NCBI RefSeq assembly: GCF_015207395.1
Contig: NZ_JADEWX010000018.1
Coordinates: 1-64,000 of the forward strand
Length of the DNA stretch: 64,000 nt
Source of the DNA: Nodosilinea sp. LEGE 07088
GTDB taxonomy: Bacteria > Cyanobacteriota > Cyanobacteriia > Phormidesmidales > Phormidesmidaceae
Reading direction: 5' to 3'
The translations under genes were made by a program, and so were the position numbers. Shown here one piece after another: positions 35,607 to 44,196 of this stretch (position 1 is the stretch's first letter; every line of letters begins with the position of its first letter). The notes under the pieces are model-generated. The model searched no databases and was not told the origin of the DNA. It worked only from the letters and a program-made list of their open reading frames with translations.

Positions 35607-36725
35607 ATGCTCAACGCTCTCCTACCATCAAGCATCGTCTTCCCTGCTCAGGTCACGGGCGGTGTCGGCATCATCGACGACAGCGTGCAGCAGCTTGAGG
35701 CTGTGCAGCAGGCCTGGGATGCCCGCTGGGAAGATATCTTTGCTTCCTCAAGTGGGTTGTATCTCGGCATCAACCAGTTTGCCTCGATCATTCTGGTCGG
35801 TGCCTTCCTCTTCTTTGCCGTGGGCTGGGTCAAAGAAGCCATCGAGCGAGGTATCTTCCCCGCTCTACCCAACGTGCTCTGGGTGCTGACCATCGCCGTG
35901 CTGCTCTTTAACAACGGAGCCCTGCTGGGTTCCGCCACCCTGGGCATCCGCAACCTGATCAATGCCCAAACTCAAACGGTGCTTCAAGTACAGGTGGGTG
36001 AAGTGTCGATGCTTGAAGCCCTCAACGACGTGATTTTGTCCCAGCAGGCCAAGGCCGTGATTCAGCAAGAGTACGCCGCCTGCGATGCCCAAACTGGTCA
36101 GGCCCAGGTGGACTGCTTCATCCGCGCCGGAGAACGCGCCCAACAACGGTTGGATCAGGAGTATCGCTCCCGAGGTTTCTGGAGTGCAGGACTGCAACGG
36201 CTCTGGAGTCGAGTACAGCAGATTAGCCAACAGGTTGAGCAGGTCTACCAGTCTGGTGAGGCTCCTATCGGGGGCAATCCCCTGGCGGACATCCTGGTCG
36301 GAACCGTGCTGCAAACCAGCAGTCAAGCCCTGGCGGAGCAATTTCTCAAGGGCTGGCAATGGGCCTTTGCCAACCTGCTGGAGATGGCGATGCTGCTGAC
36401 CGGGTTGATTGGGCCGATTGCAGTCGCCGGTTCCGTTGTACCGCTCCAGGGTCGCCCGCTGTGGTCATGGCTGGTGGGCTTTTTCAGCCTCGGCATGGCC
36501 AAGTTTTCCTACAACGTCATCGTGGGTTTAGCCGCAACGGTGGTGGTCGCAGCCGAGGCCCAAACTTCCAGCGACTTTGGTTTTCTGCTGCTGATCAGCA
36601 TTCTGGCTCCCGTGCTGGCCCTAGCCATTGCTGGAGGGGCAGGGATGGCGGTCTTTCGCGGTGTTTCCGGTGGGGTGACGCGACTGATTGCGGTCGGCAC
36701 CTCTGCAATTCCCATTCCGAGGTAA
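35607..36725 (+). CDS. VirB6/TrbL-like polytopic membrane protein
   Basis: A 372-residue inner-membrane protein. Hydrophobic helices appear at LGINQFASIILVGAFLFFAVGW, LPNVLWVLTIAVLLF, a cluster near AFANLLEMAMLLTGLIGPIAVAGS (about 255-280), GFFSLGMAKFSYNVIVGLAATVVVA, and LLISILAPVLALAIAGG. The central region is a soluble, Gln-rich loop. This is typical of VirB6/TrbL, which forms part of the translocation channel. Position after the VirB5-like gene supports it. Confidence 0.75.
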   Translation: MLNALLPSSIVFPAQVTGGVGIIDDSVQQLEAVQQAWDARWEDIFASSSGLYLGINQFASIILVGAFLFFAVGWVKEAIERGIFPALPNVLWVLTIAVLLFNNGALLGSATLGIRNLINAQTQTVLQVQVGEVSMLEALNDVILSQQAKAVIQQEYAACDAQTGQAQVDCFIRAGERAQQRLDQEYRSRGFWSAGLQRLWSRVQQISQQVEQVYQSGEAPIGGNPLADILVGTVLQTSSQALAEQFLKGWQWAFANLLEMAMLLTGLIGPIAVAGSVVPLQGRPLWSWLVGFFSLGMAKFSYNVIVGLAATVVVAAEAQTSSDFGFLLLISILAPVLALAIAGGAGMAVFRGVSGGVTRLIAVGTSAIPIPR

Positions 36726-36728
36726 GTC

Positions 36729-37475
36729 ATGGAACTGCTTGAACTTAGCCGTAAGGTGAAACGGCCTCGTATCCATTCCAGCGATATCTTGCCCCTAGCC
36801 TTTGCCGGGTTATCGGTAGGGGTGCTGGTCTTCGCATTGTCTTTGCTGTGGCTATCGGTCTCGGTGTCGCGGCTGGCCAATCAGAGGCCACCCACCCTGG
36901 TGCAGCAGGTGGATGGTCGCGCATTTTCCGTGCGACCGGCAGACTACCGCCACCGGGAACCCGAGGTGATCCGCCAGGTGGTTTCGACCTGGGCGGTGAT
37001 GACCTTCACCTGGGGCAAGCTGCCGGGTGAAGGGGAGAAAGCCGTTGATGAAGGGGTTCAGGTTGCCGGGCGCGATCGGGTGTCTAAAGCCGCATGGGAA
37101 GCCTCATTCCTGCTGGCACCGGACTTCCGCGATGCCTTCCTCCAAACCCTGGCCACTGAGGTGATTCCTGAGGGCGTCTTTGACGGGCAGGTGTCAGCGG
37201 TCTTGATTCCCCAGCACATCTCCCCACCCCAGGCGATTGGCGAGGGCCGCTGGCAGGTGGATTTAGTGGCCACCCGCGTGGTGTTTGAAGCCAGCAACCC
37301 GGCTGGGACCACCCTGACTTTCAACCGCCGCCTGACGGTACGAGCTGTCGAGCCCACCGGCAAGCCCCTGATTCCCGATGCGTCGGAGTACCAGACCATT
37401 GCCTACCGCCTGCTGGAGAGCGGGGTGCAGATTGAAGCGATTCGACCCATTCAACCGGAGGACGTGAGCCGATGA
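36729..37475 (+). CDS. VirB8-like inner-membrane/periplasmic protein
   Basis: A 248-residue protein with a short cytoplasmic N-terminus, one transmembrane helix (LAFAGLSVGVLVFALSLLWLSV, about 20-42) and a periplasmic domain of VirB8 size. The periplasmic part ends in a predicted NTF2-like alternating strand pattern (WQVDLVATRVVFEASNPAG; TLTFNRRLTVRAVEP). The start follows AGGTAAG. The gene overlaps the VirB10 gene by 4 bases. Confidence 0.68.
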   Translation: MELLELSRKVKRPRIHSSDILPLAFAGLSVGVLVFALSLLWLSVSVSRLANQRPPTLVQQVDGRAFSVRPADYRHREPEVIRQVVSTWAVMTFTWGKLPGEGEKAVDEGVQVAGRDRVSKAAWEASFLLAPDFRDAFLQTLATEVIPEGVFDGQVSAVLIPQHISPPQAIGEGRWQVDLVATRVVFEASNPAGTTLTFNRRLTVRAVEPTGKPLIPDASEYQTIAYRLLESGVQIEAIRPIQPEDVSR

Positions 37476-39040
37476 GTTCCCTCCCAGAACCTGACCTGGA
37501 GATGCTGCGCGAGATGATGGGCGCACCGGATCTTGCAGAACCGCTGGTGGCTGAAGAGGCTTTCACAGAACCTGTGCAGTCTGAGCGGCCCCTGTGGAAG
37601 CTGCCGGTGCCCAAGCTGGTGTTGATTGGTTCGGCCCTGGTGCCGGTCTTTGCCTTAGCGGGTGTTTTCATTGCGGGCAGTCGTCAGGGTGATGCGCCCG
37701 GTACGACGACAACTACAGCCGAACCTGATCAGGCTGAGACTCAACCCCAAATGGTGGAAGCAGAGCTGGAGGAAGCTAGAGCAGAGATTGCTGCCCTCAA
37801 AGCTCAGATGGCGCTGGAAGATCAGGCGACGGTACAGACGACAACCTCGGGAGCACCGCTTCGTCCGGCTACAACGCCTGCACCGCCGTCTCCCACGTCA
37901 GTGACAGCGCCGCCCAGACCAACGTCTCAACCCGTCGGATCAGCTCCTCCACCTACCGTTTCCGCAAGACCGACTTCCCCAGCTGTCAGTTATCCAGCTC
38001 CAACACCTCGCTTGCAACCAGCGGCGACAACTACCCCTGTAGTCCCGCGCCCGACAACGATTTCTGCGGCCTCAACATCGGCAGCAGCCCCGGCGGTTGA
38101 TCCTGCCGAACGCTGGCAGCAGCTGGCTCAGGTTGGCAGCTATGGGAGTTTACCCCTATCAGAGGAATCCGCTGAACCTGCTTCGGTGCCTGAGCGTGTA
38201 GCTCAAGCGCAATTTACCTATGTCACGACCCTACCTCCGGCACCCGCTCCCGTGAGTCTGCCAGAATCCATACCAGCTGGGGCAGCTCCTGAATTTTCAA
38301 CCGGTGAGGTTTCTGACTTGGAAGGGGTAGCTAATCCTGAGGAGCTGTCTCCACCTGCTATTCTCACCACGGCTGAAGAGCGTATTCTTCAACCGCCCTC
38401 AATCCCAGCCTCTCTAGTCGCAGGGACTCAATCCAACGGTTCTCTAACAACGCCGGTCATCTTGGATAGCACGGCTGAGGGCAACAATCTGTTGGTCGTA
38501 CTTTCAGAACCGCTGGTTGATAGCGAGGGCCAGGTGGCAATTCCGGCGGGTGGAGAGCTGGTGGTACAGGTAGAAGTGGTTTCAGATAACGGGCTGGTAC
38601 AACTCTCTGCTACCCAGGCGATCTGGTCTGACCAGGGCCAGGCTCGCGAACTGATATTGCCTCAGGGCGTGATCCAGATTCGGGGGCAGGGCGGGGCACC
38701 GCTTCAGGCCGAATCCTATGACGACATCGGCCCCGGCATTGCCGCCATGGATGCCGGACAGTTTGCTTTGGGCTCCATCCGTCGCGCCAGTGAACTCTAC
38801 ACTCGCCCCAATACTCGGGTCGAAACCGGTAATGGCACAACCGTTGCGACTACCGAAAATCCGGCTCCAAATGTATTGGCCGGAGTATTGGAGGGAGGTA
38901 CCGACGCCATCCTCGACACCATTACTGAGCGCAACCAGCGGGCAATTGAGGAGTTGGAGCAACGGCCACGCATTGCCTATATCGAGGCCGGTCGGCCTGT
39001 GCAGGTGTTCGTCAATCAGTCGATGCAGATGCCGATTTGA
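37472..39040 (+). CDS. virB10: VirB10/TrbI-like channel protein
   Basis: A 522-residue protein. A single transmembrane helix (LVLIGSALVPVFALAGVFIAG, about 50-70) is followed by a coiled coil (ELEEARAEIAALKAQM) and a long Pro/Thr/Ala-rich linker (about 115-205) that would span the periplasm. The C-terminal TrbI-type beta domain has ILDSTAEGNNLLVVLSEPL, IPAGGELVVQVEVV and SATQAIW. The protein links inner and outer membrane complexes. A final segment reads ARPVQVFVNQSMQMPI-like text, typical of VirB10 ends. Confidence 0.82.
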   Translation: MSSLPEPDLEMLREMMGAPDLAEPLVAEEAFTEPVQSERPLWKLPVPKLVLIGSALVPVFALAGVFIAGSRQGDAPGTTTTTAEPDQAETQPQMVEAELEEARAEIAALKAQMALEDQATVQTTTSGAPLRPATTPAPPSPTSVTAPPRPTSQPVGSAPPPTVSARPTSPAVSYPAPTPRLQPAATTTPVVPRPTTISAASTSAAAPAVDPAERWQQLAQVGSYGSLPLSEESAEPASVPERVAQAQFTYVTTLPPAPAPVSLPESIPAGAAPEFSTGEVSDLEGVANPEELSPPAILTTAEERILQPPSIPASLVAGTQSNGSLTTPVILDSTAEGNNLLVVLSEPLVDSEGQVAIPAGGELVVQVEVVSDNGLVQLSATQAIWSDQGQARELILPQGVIQIRGQGGAPLQAESYDDIGPGIAAMDAGQFALGSIRRASELYTRPNTRVETGNGTTVATTENPAPNVLAGVLEGGTDAILDTITERNQRAIEELEQRPRIAYIEAGRPVQVFVNQSMQMPI

Positions 39041-39051
39041 GGGTAAGCTCA

Positions 39052-39768
39052 ATGATTCGATCTTGGAAAACGTTAGCCCTGTCGTTGGCTTTGGTGGTGG
39101 CCTCTGGCCCAGCCTGGGCACAGGCGACCCGCACTATTTCTAATCGGGCCGCTCGGGGTGATTATGCTCCGGTCACGGTTGAAGTTCATCCCGGTCATGG
39201 GGTCACGCTCAACTTTCGCCCGGTGGGAGCCATTGTTCGCCGGGCCTGGCTCGATGATCCCTCTCAGGTGACGCTGGATTTTGACGACACCCGCTGCGCA
39301 GCAGTAGCGGCACCGGGGGAGTGTGCCGCCACGGTGATCCATCTGCGGCAGATTCAGCCCCTGGCCTTTCCGGGTTTACCTGCCACAGCGACGACTACGC
39401 TGACGGTCGTAACTGATCGCGACCTCTATACCTTTCAACTGGCCTTTCCAAATTCCGGCGCACCCGCCTACAGCATCCTGGCGATTCAACCCGATGCTCC
39501 GTCACCCTATGCCAGCGCTATTTTGACGACACAGATCGCTAGCCCTGATGGTGTGAGGTGGGTTGAGCAAGGGCTGCTCGAAGCTCAACGGCGAAATCTG
39601 GTGGCCACTGAAGATCCGCTCTGGGAGAGGCTTCAAGCCCTACTTGACCAGCTCAAGCAGGGAACACCGTTAACCGAAGCCGCGCAGGCAGCCGGAGTAT
39701 CCGAAGCGCTGGTGGTGCGACTGGCGGAGTTAGGCCGATCTGATGCTGGAATCACCCAAGGGAGATAA
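39052..39768 (+). CDS. VirB9-like exported protein
   Basis: About 238 residues from ATG 39052 (a TTG at 39037 would precede it in frame). The signal peptide is clear: SWKTLALSLALVVASGPAWA followed by Q. A beta-rich domain has VTVEVHPGHGVTLNFRPVG and TTTLTVVTDRDLYTFQLAF; the C-terminal 60 residues are helical. The arrangement of an N-terminal beta domain resembles VirB9/TraK-type proteins that form the outer-membrane complex with VirB10. Assignment rests on order and fold impression. Confidence 0.65.
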   Translation: MIRSWKTLALSLALVVASGPAWAQATRTISNRAARGDYAPVTVEVHPGHGVTLNFRPVGAIVRRAWLDDPSQVTLDFDDTRCAAVAAPGECAATVIHLRQIQPLAFPGLPATATTTLTVVTDRDLYTFQLAFPNSGAPAYSILAIQPDAPSPYASAILTTQIASPDGVRWVEQGLLEAQRRNLVATEDPLWERLQALLDQLKQGTPLTEAAQAAGVSEALVVRLAELGRSDAGITQGR

Positions 39769-39771
39769 CCT

Positions 39772-41616
39772 ATGAACAAACGATTTCGACGACACCTTCA
39801 ACGCCTGGGACTGGTGACTTTGGGCCTGCTTACAGCCGGTCTGGTCTGGTTGAGACCTGCCCTGCAAGCTGCTACAGAGCCTTGGATTCCTACCGTACCC
39901 GTGCAATGGGATAAACACTACGCGCGGGTGCCCGATTGGTCGCAACTGACCTTTAGCAATTTGCCGCCGCTACTGTCTGGTGGAACTGTTGACATACCTA
40001 GTGAGCTGGTCAGCAGCCTGGGCTACGACCCGTCCCGAATCTGGCAAGCCGGACAGTCGGTGGCCGAGGTATTAAAGCTGGGCGATTTTCAGACCAGTCT
40101 TTATCCTCAACTGTTTAACCTCCAGACTCTGGCTCAGATGGGTCAACTTGACCTGAGCCAGGTGTCCCTAAGCGCTTTGGAGATGGTCGGCTGGCAGCGA
40201 GTTGAGGATTTGGTCGCGGCGATTCCGGGGCTAGGCAACCTGCGGTTGGAGCAGGTGCCGCCTCTGGAAACCCTCATTTCTGAGGTACTGCCGGTGTCGA
40301 GTCTACAGAGGCTCAACGGAAATGATTTGAACCTTTCTAACCTGTTGGCGGAGTTTCCAGATCTGGGCCAACTGAGCTTGGGGCAACTGGGCGAGCAGCT
40401 CAATGCCTTTGCCATGACCGATATTCCTGGCCTAACCGACATCTCTTTCCAAAACTTTCGCGACTGGGGCAACAGCACCATCGGCGGGGTACCGGGACTG
40501 GCCTCAGTGCCTCTAGATCAGATGCCTAATCCCCTTTCTGGAGCTGGTGCTATTGGCCAGATTGATATGGTCTACGGCCAGGCCGAAACCCAGCGACAAA
40601 CAACCATCTCTGGCAGCAAGCAGGCGGGCTTTCAGGTGTCATGTGAGGAGTCCTGCGCCCATGTGGAGTTTGCGGGTACTCCAGGACTGCACGGCAAGCA
40701 ATGGATTTCAGGGCAGGTGCAGCAGGTGCCAGGGGGTGAAGGATTTCTGTCGTTTGTCAATGGGGGCCAGGAGCCGACCGGGCGACATCCCTTCGGCGAT
40801 GCGTTCAAGGTAGCGCTGTGGGATGTGGATGAGTCCTCGGGCACGGTCAGCACGGCGCTGTTTTTCCGGATGTGCCAGCGGGGAGGATTCTTGAGTCCGG
40901 ATCTGGGTTGTACGCCCTACTTCATTGGCCCAGTGCCCTTTATGACCTACCGGGAAACCGACTTTATGTTGGTGGGGGCGTTAGAAGGTGGGGGTGGGGG
41001 CCAGGCGTCGTCGAGTCTGCCCGTGGTATCGGCTTCCCCTGGTGGGTTGAGCCAGCCAGCTTCGCAAAGAGAGCAACCGCAAGCGGCTGATCTGAGCAGT
41101 TTACAGCCCTGTGAGCCTAGCGAGGACGGGCTTGACCTGGGGTCACTCTCAACCGCTATTTCTACTTTCAGCCGTTATCCCACGGCCATTGGCCCTTATG
41201 GCTGTGATGCCCAGGGTCACTGCGGTCGCCGGTTGAGCCAGTATCCCTTGATGAGCTATCAGCCAGAGGTGCAGTCGATGATTGCGGCTCAGCCGGGAGG
41301 TCAGGAGTTTCTCAAGCGAGTTGAGTCTGGAGCTGAGGTTAATGCTGATGAGGTAGAGCGCTTCTTACCAACAGACACCCAAACCCATTTGGTGAAGGAA
41401 TCTTTGCAGGCTATTGCTGAACAGGCCCAGGGTGAAGGGCTATCCGATGCTGCCCTGATTGAGCGCATTGGCCAGCACTACTTTGGTGGGCCAGGAGTAC
41501 CGGTTGAGGGCACGGTGGCTGACATTCAAGGCCAGGTCTTTCTCAATCCTCAAACGGCTTCCTTAAGTCAGGTCTATGCCCAGGCACAGGGCTGTATAGC
41601 TCAAGGAGGTGGCTAA
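39772..41616 (+). CDS. T4SS-associated exported protein with degenerate hydrolase-like C-terminus
   Basis: A 614-residue protein with a signal or membrane-anchor helix (LVTLGLLTAGLVWLRPALQA). Residues about 60-260 are a series of leucine-rich, PGL/LxxV-type segments (IPGLGNLRLEQVPPLETL; FPDLGQLSLGQLG; IPGLTDISFQNF). The central part is beta-rich with paired Cys (CEESC). The C-terminal part contains GPYGCDAQGHCGRRLSQYPLMSYQP, then PGGQEFLKRVESGAEV. That text recalls the 'GxYQFM' lysozyme-like domain of T4SS transglycosylases, but the key YQFM is changed to YPLM. Function is uncertain. Confidence 0.6.
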   Translation: MNKRFRRHLQRLGLVTLGLLTAGLVWLRPALQAATEPWIPTVPVQWDKHYARVPDWSQLTFSNLPPLLSGGTVDIPSELVSSLGYDPSRIWQAGQSVAEVLKLGDFQTSLYPQLFNLQTLAQMGQLDLSQVSLSALEMVGWQRVEDLVAAIPGLGNLRLEQVPPLETLISEVLPVSSLQRLNGNDLNLSNLLAEFPDLGQLSLGQLGEQLNAFAMTDIPGLTDISFQNFRDWGNSTIGGVPGLASVPLDQMPNPLSGAGAIGQIDMVYGQAETQRQTTISGSKQAGFQVSCEESCAHVEFAGTPGLHGKQWISGQVQQVPGGEGFLSFVNGGQEPTGRHPFGDAFKVALWDVDESSGTVSTALFFRMCQRGGFLSPDLGCTPYFIGPVPFMTYRETDFMLVGALEGGGGGQASSSLPVVSASPGGLSQPASQREQPQAADLSSLQPCEPSEDGLDLGSLSTAISTFSRYPTAIGPYGCDAQGHCGRRLSQYPLMSYQPEVQSMIAAQPGGQEFLKRVESGAEVNADEVERFLPTDTQTHLVKESLQAIAEQAQGEGLSDAALIERIGQHYFGGPGVPVEGTVADIQGQVFLNPQTASLSQVYAQAQGCIAQGGG

Positions 41617-41618
41617 GG

Positions 41619-42149
41619 ATGAAACGAGTTTTGCGTGTCAAACCCCTTCTAGTCTGGCTGGTAATACTCCTAGCTCTGGCGATCTGGCTCTGGCCTCGGC
41701 CATCTCAGACCGGCTGGCAGTCAGCTCAGGAGGTGGCTCCCCTGGCCCTACTCAGCCAGATGATGCAGGACAACTTGAGTCCTACTTTCCCAGTCGATCC
41801 GGGTCAGATGCAGATGTGGAAGGTACAGGTTGCAGGCCAACGCCAACCACTGTACTTGGTGGATTCTCGGGTGGAGGGCAGTGAGACGCAGCCACTCTGT
41901 GGGGCGATTGGCTGTGCGTTCTTTGGTTATATCCCCCATGACATTGGTTTTCATCGGGTGCTAGCGACCTATCTCAATCCCCATGTATCCCCAGGTCGCG
42001 ACCTGATTGAGCCGACGACAACTATGGAGCATGGCTTCCCCCTGCTGGTTGTGACCCAACTGGGGAACGAGGGCCTCCAGCAATACACCCTGGGCTTCAA
42101 TGGCGAAGTCTACGAGATTCAGCAAATCGACACCCTGACAGGATTATGA
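41619..42149 (+). CDS. hypothetical T4SS-operon membrane protein
   Basis: A 176-residue protein with one N-terminal membrane helix (PLLVWLVILLALAIWLWP) and an exported domain. That domain includes two Cys close together (QPLCGAIGCAFFGYI) and ends in a Gly/Phe-rich strand pattern (LGFNGEVYEIQQIDTL). I recognise no family. It is 2 bases downstream of the previous gene and overlaps the coupling protein by 4 bases, so it belongs to the operon. Confidence 0.62.
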   Translation: MKRVLRVKPLLVWLVILLALAIWLWPRPSQTGWQSAQEVAPLALLSQMMQDNLSPTFPVDPGQMQMWKVQVAGQRQPLYLVDSRVEGSETQPLCGAIGCAFFGYIPHDIGFHRVLATYLNPHVSPGRDLIEPTTTMEHGFPLLVVTQLGNEGLQQYTLGFNGEVYEIQQIDTLTGL

Positions 42150-43864
42150 CGACATCCTCTCAACCCCAACGCCCTCTGGATCTCAGCATCCTACGGGATA
42201 CGGCTCAACCTTTCCTGGACTCCGGCATGGGTACGCTGCTGCTCGGTCTGGTGGTGCTGTGGGTGGGGATGAGTCTGTTTGGCAACAGCACCAACAAGAA
42301 CAAGCTGGCGACGGGGCGCTTTGCGGGGAAGGCTGAACGACGACGGGCAAAAGCTCTGGGGCGAAAGCAGCAGCAGCAGCGCCATCCCGCCAAAGTACCC
42401 CTCAAAGCAGGCAATCTCGATATCCCCCAGGCCCAGCAGAGCATTGTGGTCGCCGGAGCCCCGGACTCGGGTAAGACCTACAGCATCATTGACCCGGCGA
42501 TTCGTTCAGCCATTGCCCAGGGGTTTTCTATCGTAGTCTACGATTTCAAGGGCAGTCAGCTCGCAGCCCATGCCGCTTGGGCCGCCAGTCAGGGCTATCA
42601 AGTGGATGTGTTCGCACCGGGGCAGCCCTACACCGGCATCTGCAACCCGCTCGATTTTCTTGAAGACGAAACCGATGCCCTGATGGCGTCGCAACTCGCG
42701 GCGGTCCTGCAAAAGAACACCCAGCGGGACGGCGGCTACCGAGATAACGACTTCTTCAATAGTGCCGGTACCAACCTGGTTGAGGCAGTGATGCTACTCG
42801 CCAAGCGCACCCCCTACCCCGACCTGCTGATGGCAAACAAAATCTTGAACCTTTCCAATTTGCCGGGGCGCATCCGGCAGGCCGGGGAGTCGGGATGGAT
42901 TCCACCCTGGACGATGGAGAGCTTCAGTCAGCTGATTGCCTCCGAGGAGGCCGATAAGCAAATTGCCGGGATTGTCGCCACCGCTCAGCGCACCTTCAAG
43001 ACCTTTACGGGTAAGCAGTTGGTCTCTAGCTTCTGCGGCCAGACCACTATTCCGCTCGATATGACCGGCAGGCGCATCTTATTTTTGCAGGTGGATATCC
43101 AAAAGCGTGATGCTGTGAGTCCACTGCTAGCGGCCATCCTGCACCTGATCGTTACCCGCAACTTCGCTCGGCCTCGATCTGAACCGCTAGTGATCGCCCT
43201 GGATGAATTACCGACGCTTTATCTGCCGGATTTGCCCAAGTGGATCAACGAGTTTCGCTCCTACGGGTTTGTGGGGCTGCTGGGCTACCAGAACTTTGCT
43301 CAGCTCCAGCACATCTATGGGCGCGATCTCTCCAGGGCGCTGTTTGCCGCCTGTGGCACCAAGGTGTTCTTTAACCCCAAGGATCGTGAGACGGCTCAGG
43401 AGTTTTCCGGCTATCTGGGTGAAAAGGACGTGCGGATTTACACCTGTTCTCGCAGCCAGGGCCGCTACAGCAGCAACAGTCGTTCGGAGCAGTGCCAGCG
43501 GGTGCCGCTGATGACAGCGGATCAGATCCTGAAGCTAGATCAGGGGGAATGCGTGTTTATCAACCCAGCTTACCGGGGTGGGGGCGAGGCCTCGGTGCCG
43601 CTGCGGGTGCGAGTGAAGATTTCCAAAAAAGAGCAGGCGACTCAAGCTAGGAGCGAGGCGCTTTGGCACAGCACTGTGCAGCAAAAACTCATTGCCCGCT
43701 CTCAACAGCAGCAGACGCTGACGGATTTAGATGACGAGAACCAAAAGCGCAAGGAAATCGCTGAGTGCTTATTTCCTCTGCCATTGGGTAACGGGCAACA
43801 GCTATCAAGGTTATCTGCCAGTTCTGACATTACCGAAGACGAATTTGATGAGGCATTCCGATGA
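42146..43864 (+). CDS. virD4: VirD4/TraG-type coupling ATPase
   Basis: A 572-residue type IV coupling protein. One or two N-terminal membrane segments (MGTLLLGLVVLWVGMSLF) anchor it. Walker A is GAPDSGKT (104-111) and Walker B is VIALDELPTL (about 350). The sequence VVYDFKGSQLAAHAA and the GYQNFAQLQHIYG and CGTKVFFN blocks are typical of TraG/VirD4. It would recruit the relaxosome and pump DNA into the channel. The relaxase it would serve is not encoded in this window. Confidence 0.92.
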   Translation: MTTSSQPQRPLDLSILRDTAQPFLDSGMGTLLLGLVVLWVGMSLFGNSTNKNKLATGRFAGKAERRRAKALGRKQQQQRHPAKVPLKAGNLDIPQAQQSIVVAGAPDSGKTYSIIDPAIRSAIAQGFSIVVYDFKGSQLAAHAAWAASQGYQVDVFAPGQPYTGICNPLDFLEDETDALMASQLAAVLQKNTQRDGGYRDNDFFNSAGTNLVEAVMLLAKRTPYPDLLMANKILNLSNLPGRIRQAGESGWIPPWTMESFSQLIASEEADKQIAGIVATAQRTFKTFTGKQLVSSFCGQTTIPLDMTGRRILFLQVDIQKRDAVSPLLAAILHLIVTRNFARPRSEPLVIALDELPTLYLPDLPKWINEFRSYGFVGLLGYQNFAQLQHIYGRDLSRALFAACGTKVFFNPKDRETAQEFSGYLGEKDVRIYTCSRSQGRYSSNSRSEQCQRVPLMTADQILKLDQGECVFINPAYRGGGEASVPLRVRVKISKKEQATQARSEALWHSTVQQKLIARSQQQQTLTDLDDENQKRKEIAECLFPLPLGNGQQLSRLSASSDITEDEFDEAFR

Positions 43865-44196
43865 ACCACACCATCACAACTTGGGGACTTTCCCCAAGGG
43901 CTACATCATATTTAAGCCAGCACCCAGAGCAATTTCCTGCCCTGGCTGAAGCAAAAGCCTTACCTCCTTTACCTCCTGGCTATGTGCCCGAGGTGGTGGA
44001 GGTGTTGTTTGACGACCTGCCATACCTCCGAGCGGTAAACGGAGTGCTGATCTTCTCTAGAGACTGCTTGTCCGACTACCAGCCGAGTTGCGTGGAATAT
44101 CGCCTAGATGACCAGCTAGCCTTTTTCCAAATCGGCAGTGAGGTGGTGGTTGATCGATTGGGTGGTCTAGCGCTGGTGCAAGGGAGGGTGGCATGA
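43861..44196 (+). CDS. hypothetical protein, 111 aa
   Basis: Unrecognised small soluble protein. Visible text: PPGYVPEVVEVLFDDLPYLRAV, then FSRDCLSDYQPSCVEYRL and a final beta segment GSEVVVDRLGGLALVQ. It overlaps both neighbours by 4 bases, so it is translated with the coupling protein and the following gene. Confidence 0.65.
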   Translation: MNHTITTWGLSPRATSYLSQHPEQFPALAEAKALPPLPPGYVPEVVEVLFDDLPYLRAVNGVLIFSRDCLSDYQPSCVEYRLDDQLAFFQIGSEVVVDRLGGLALVQGRVA

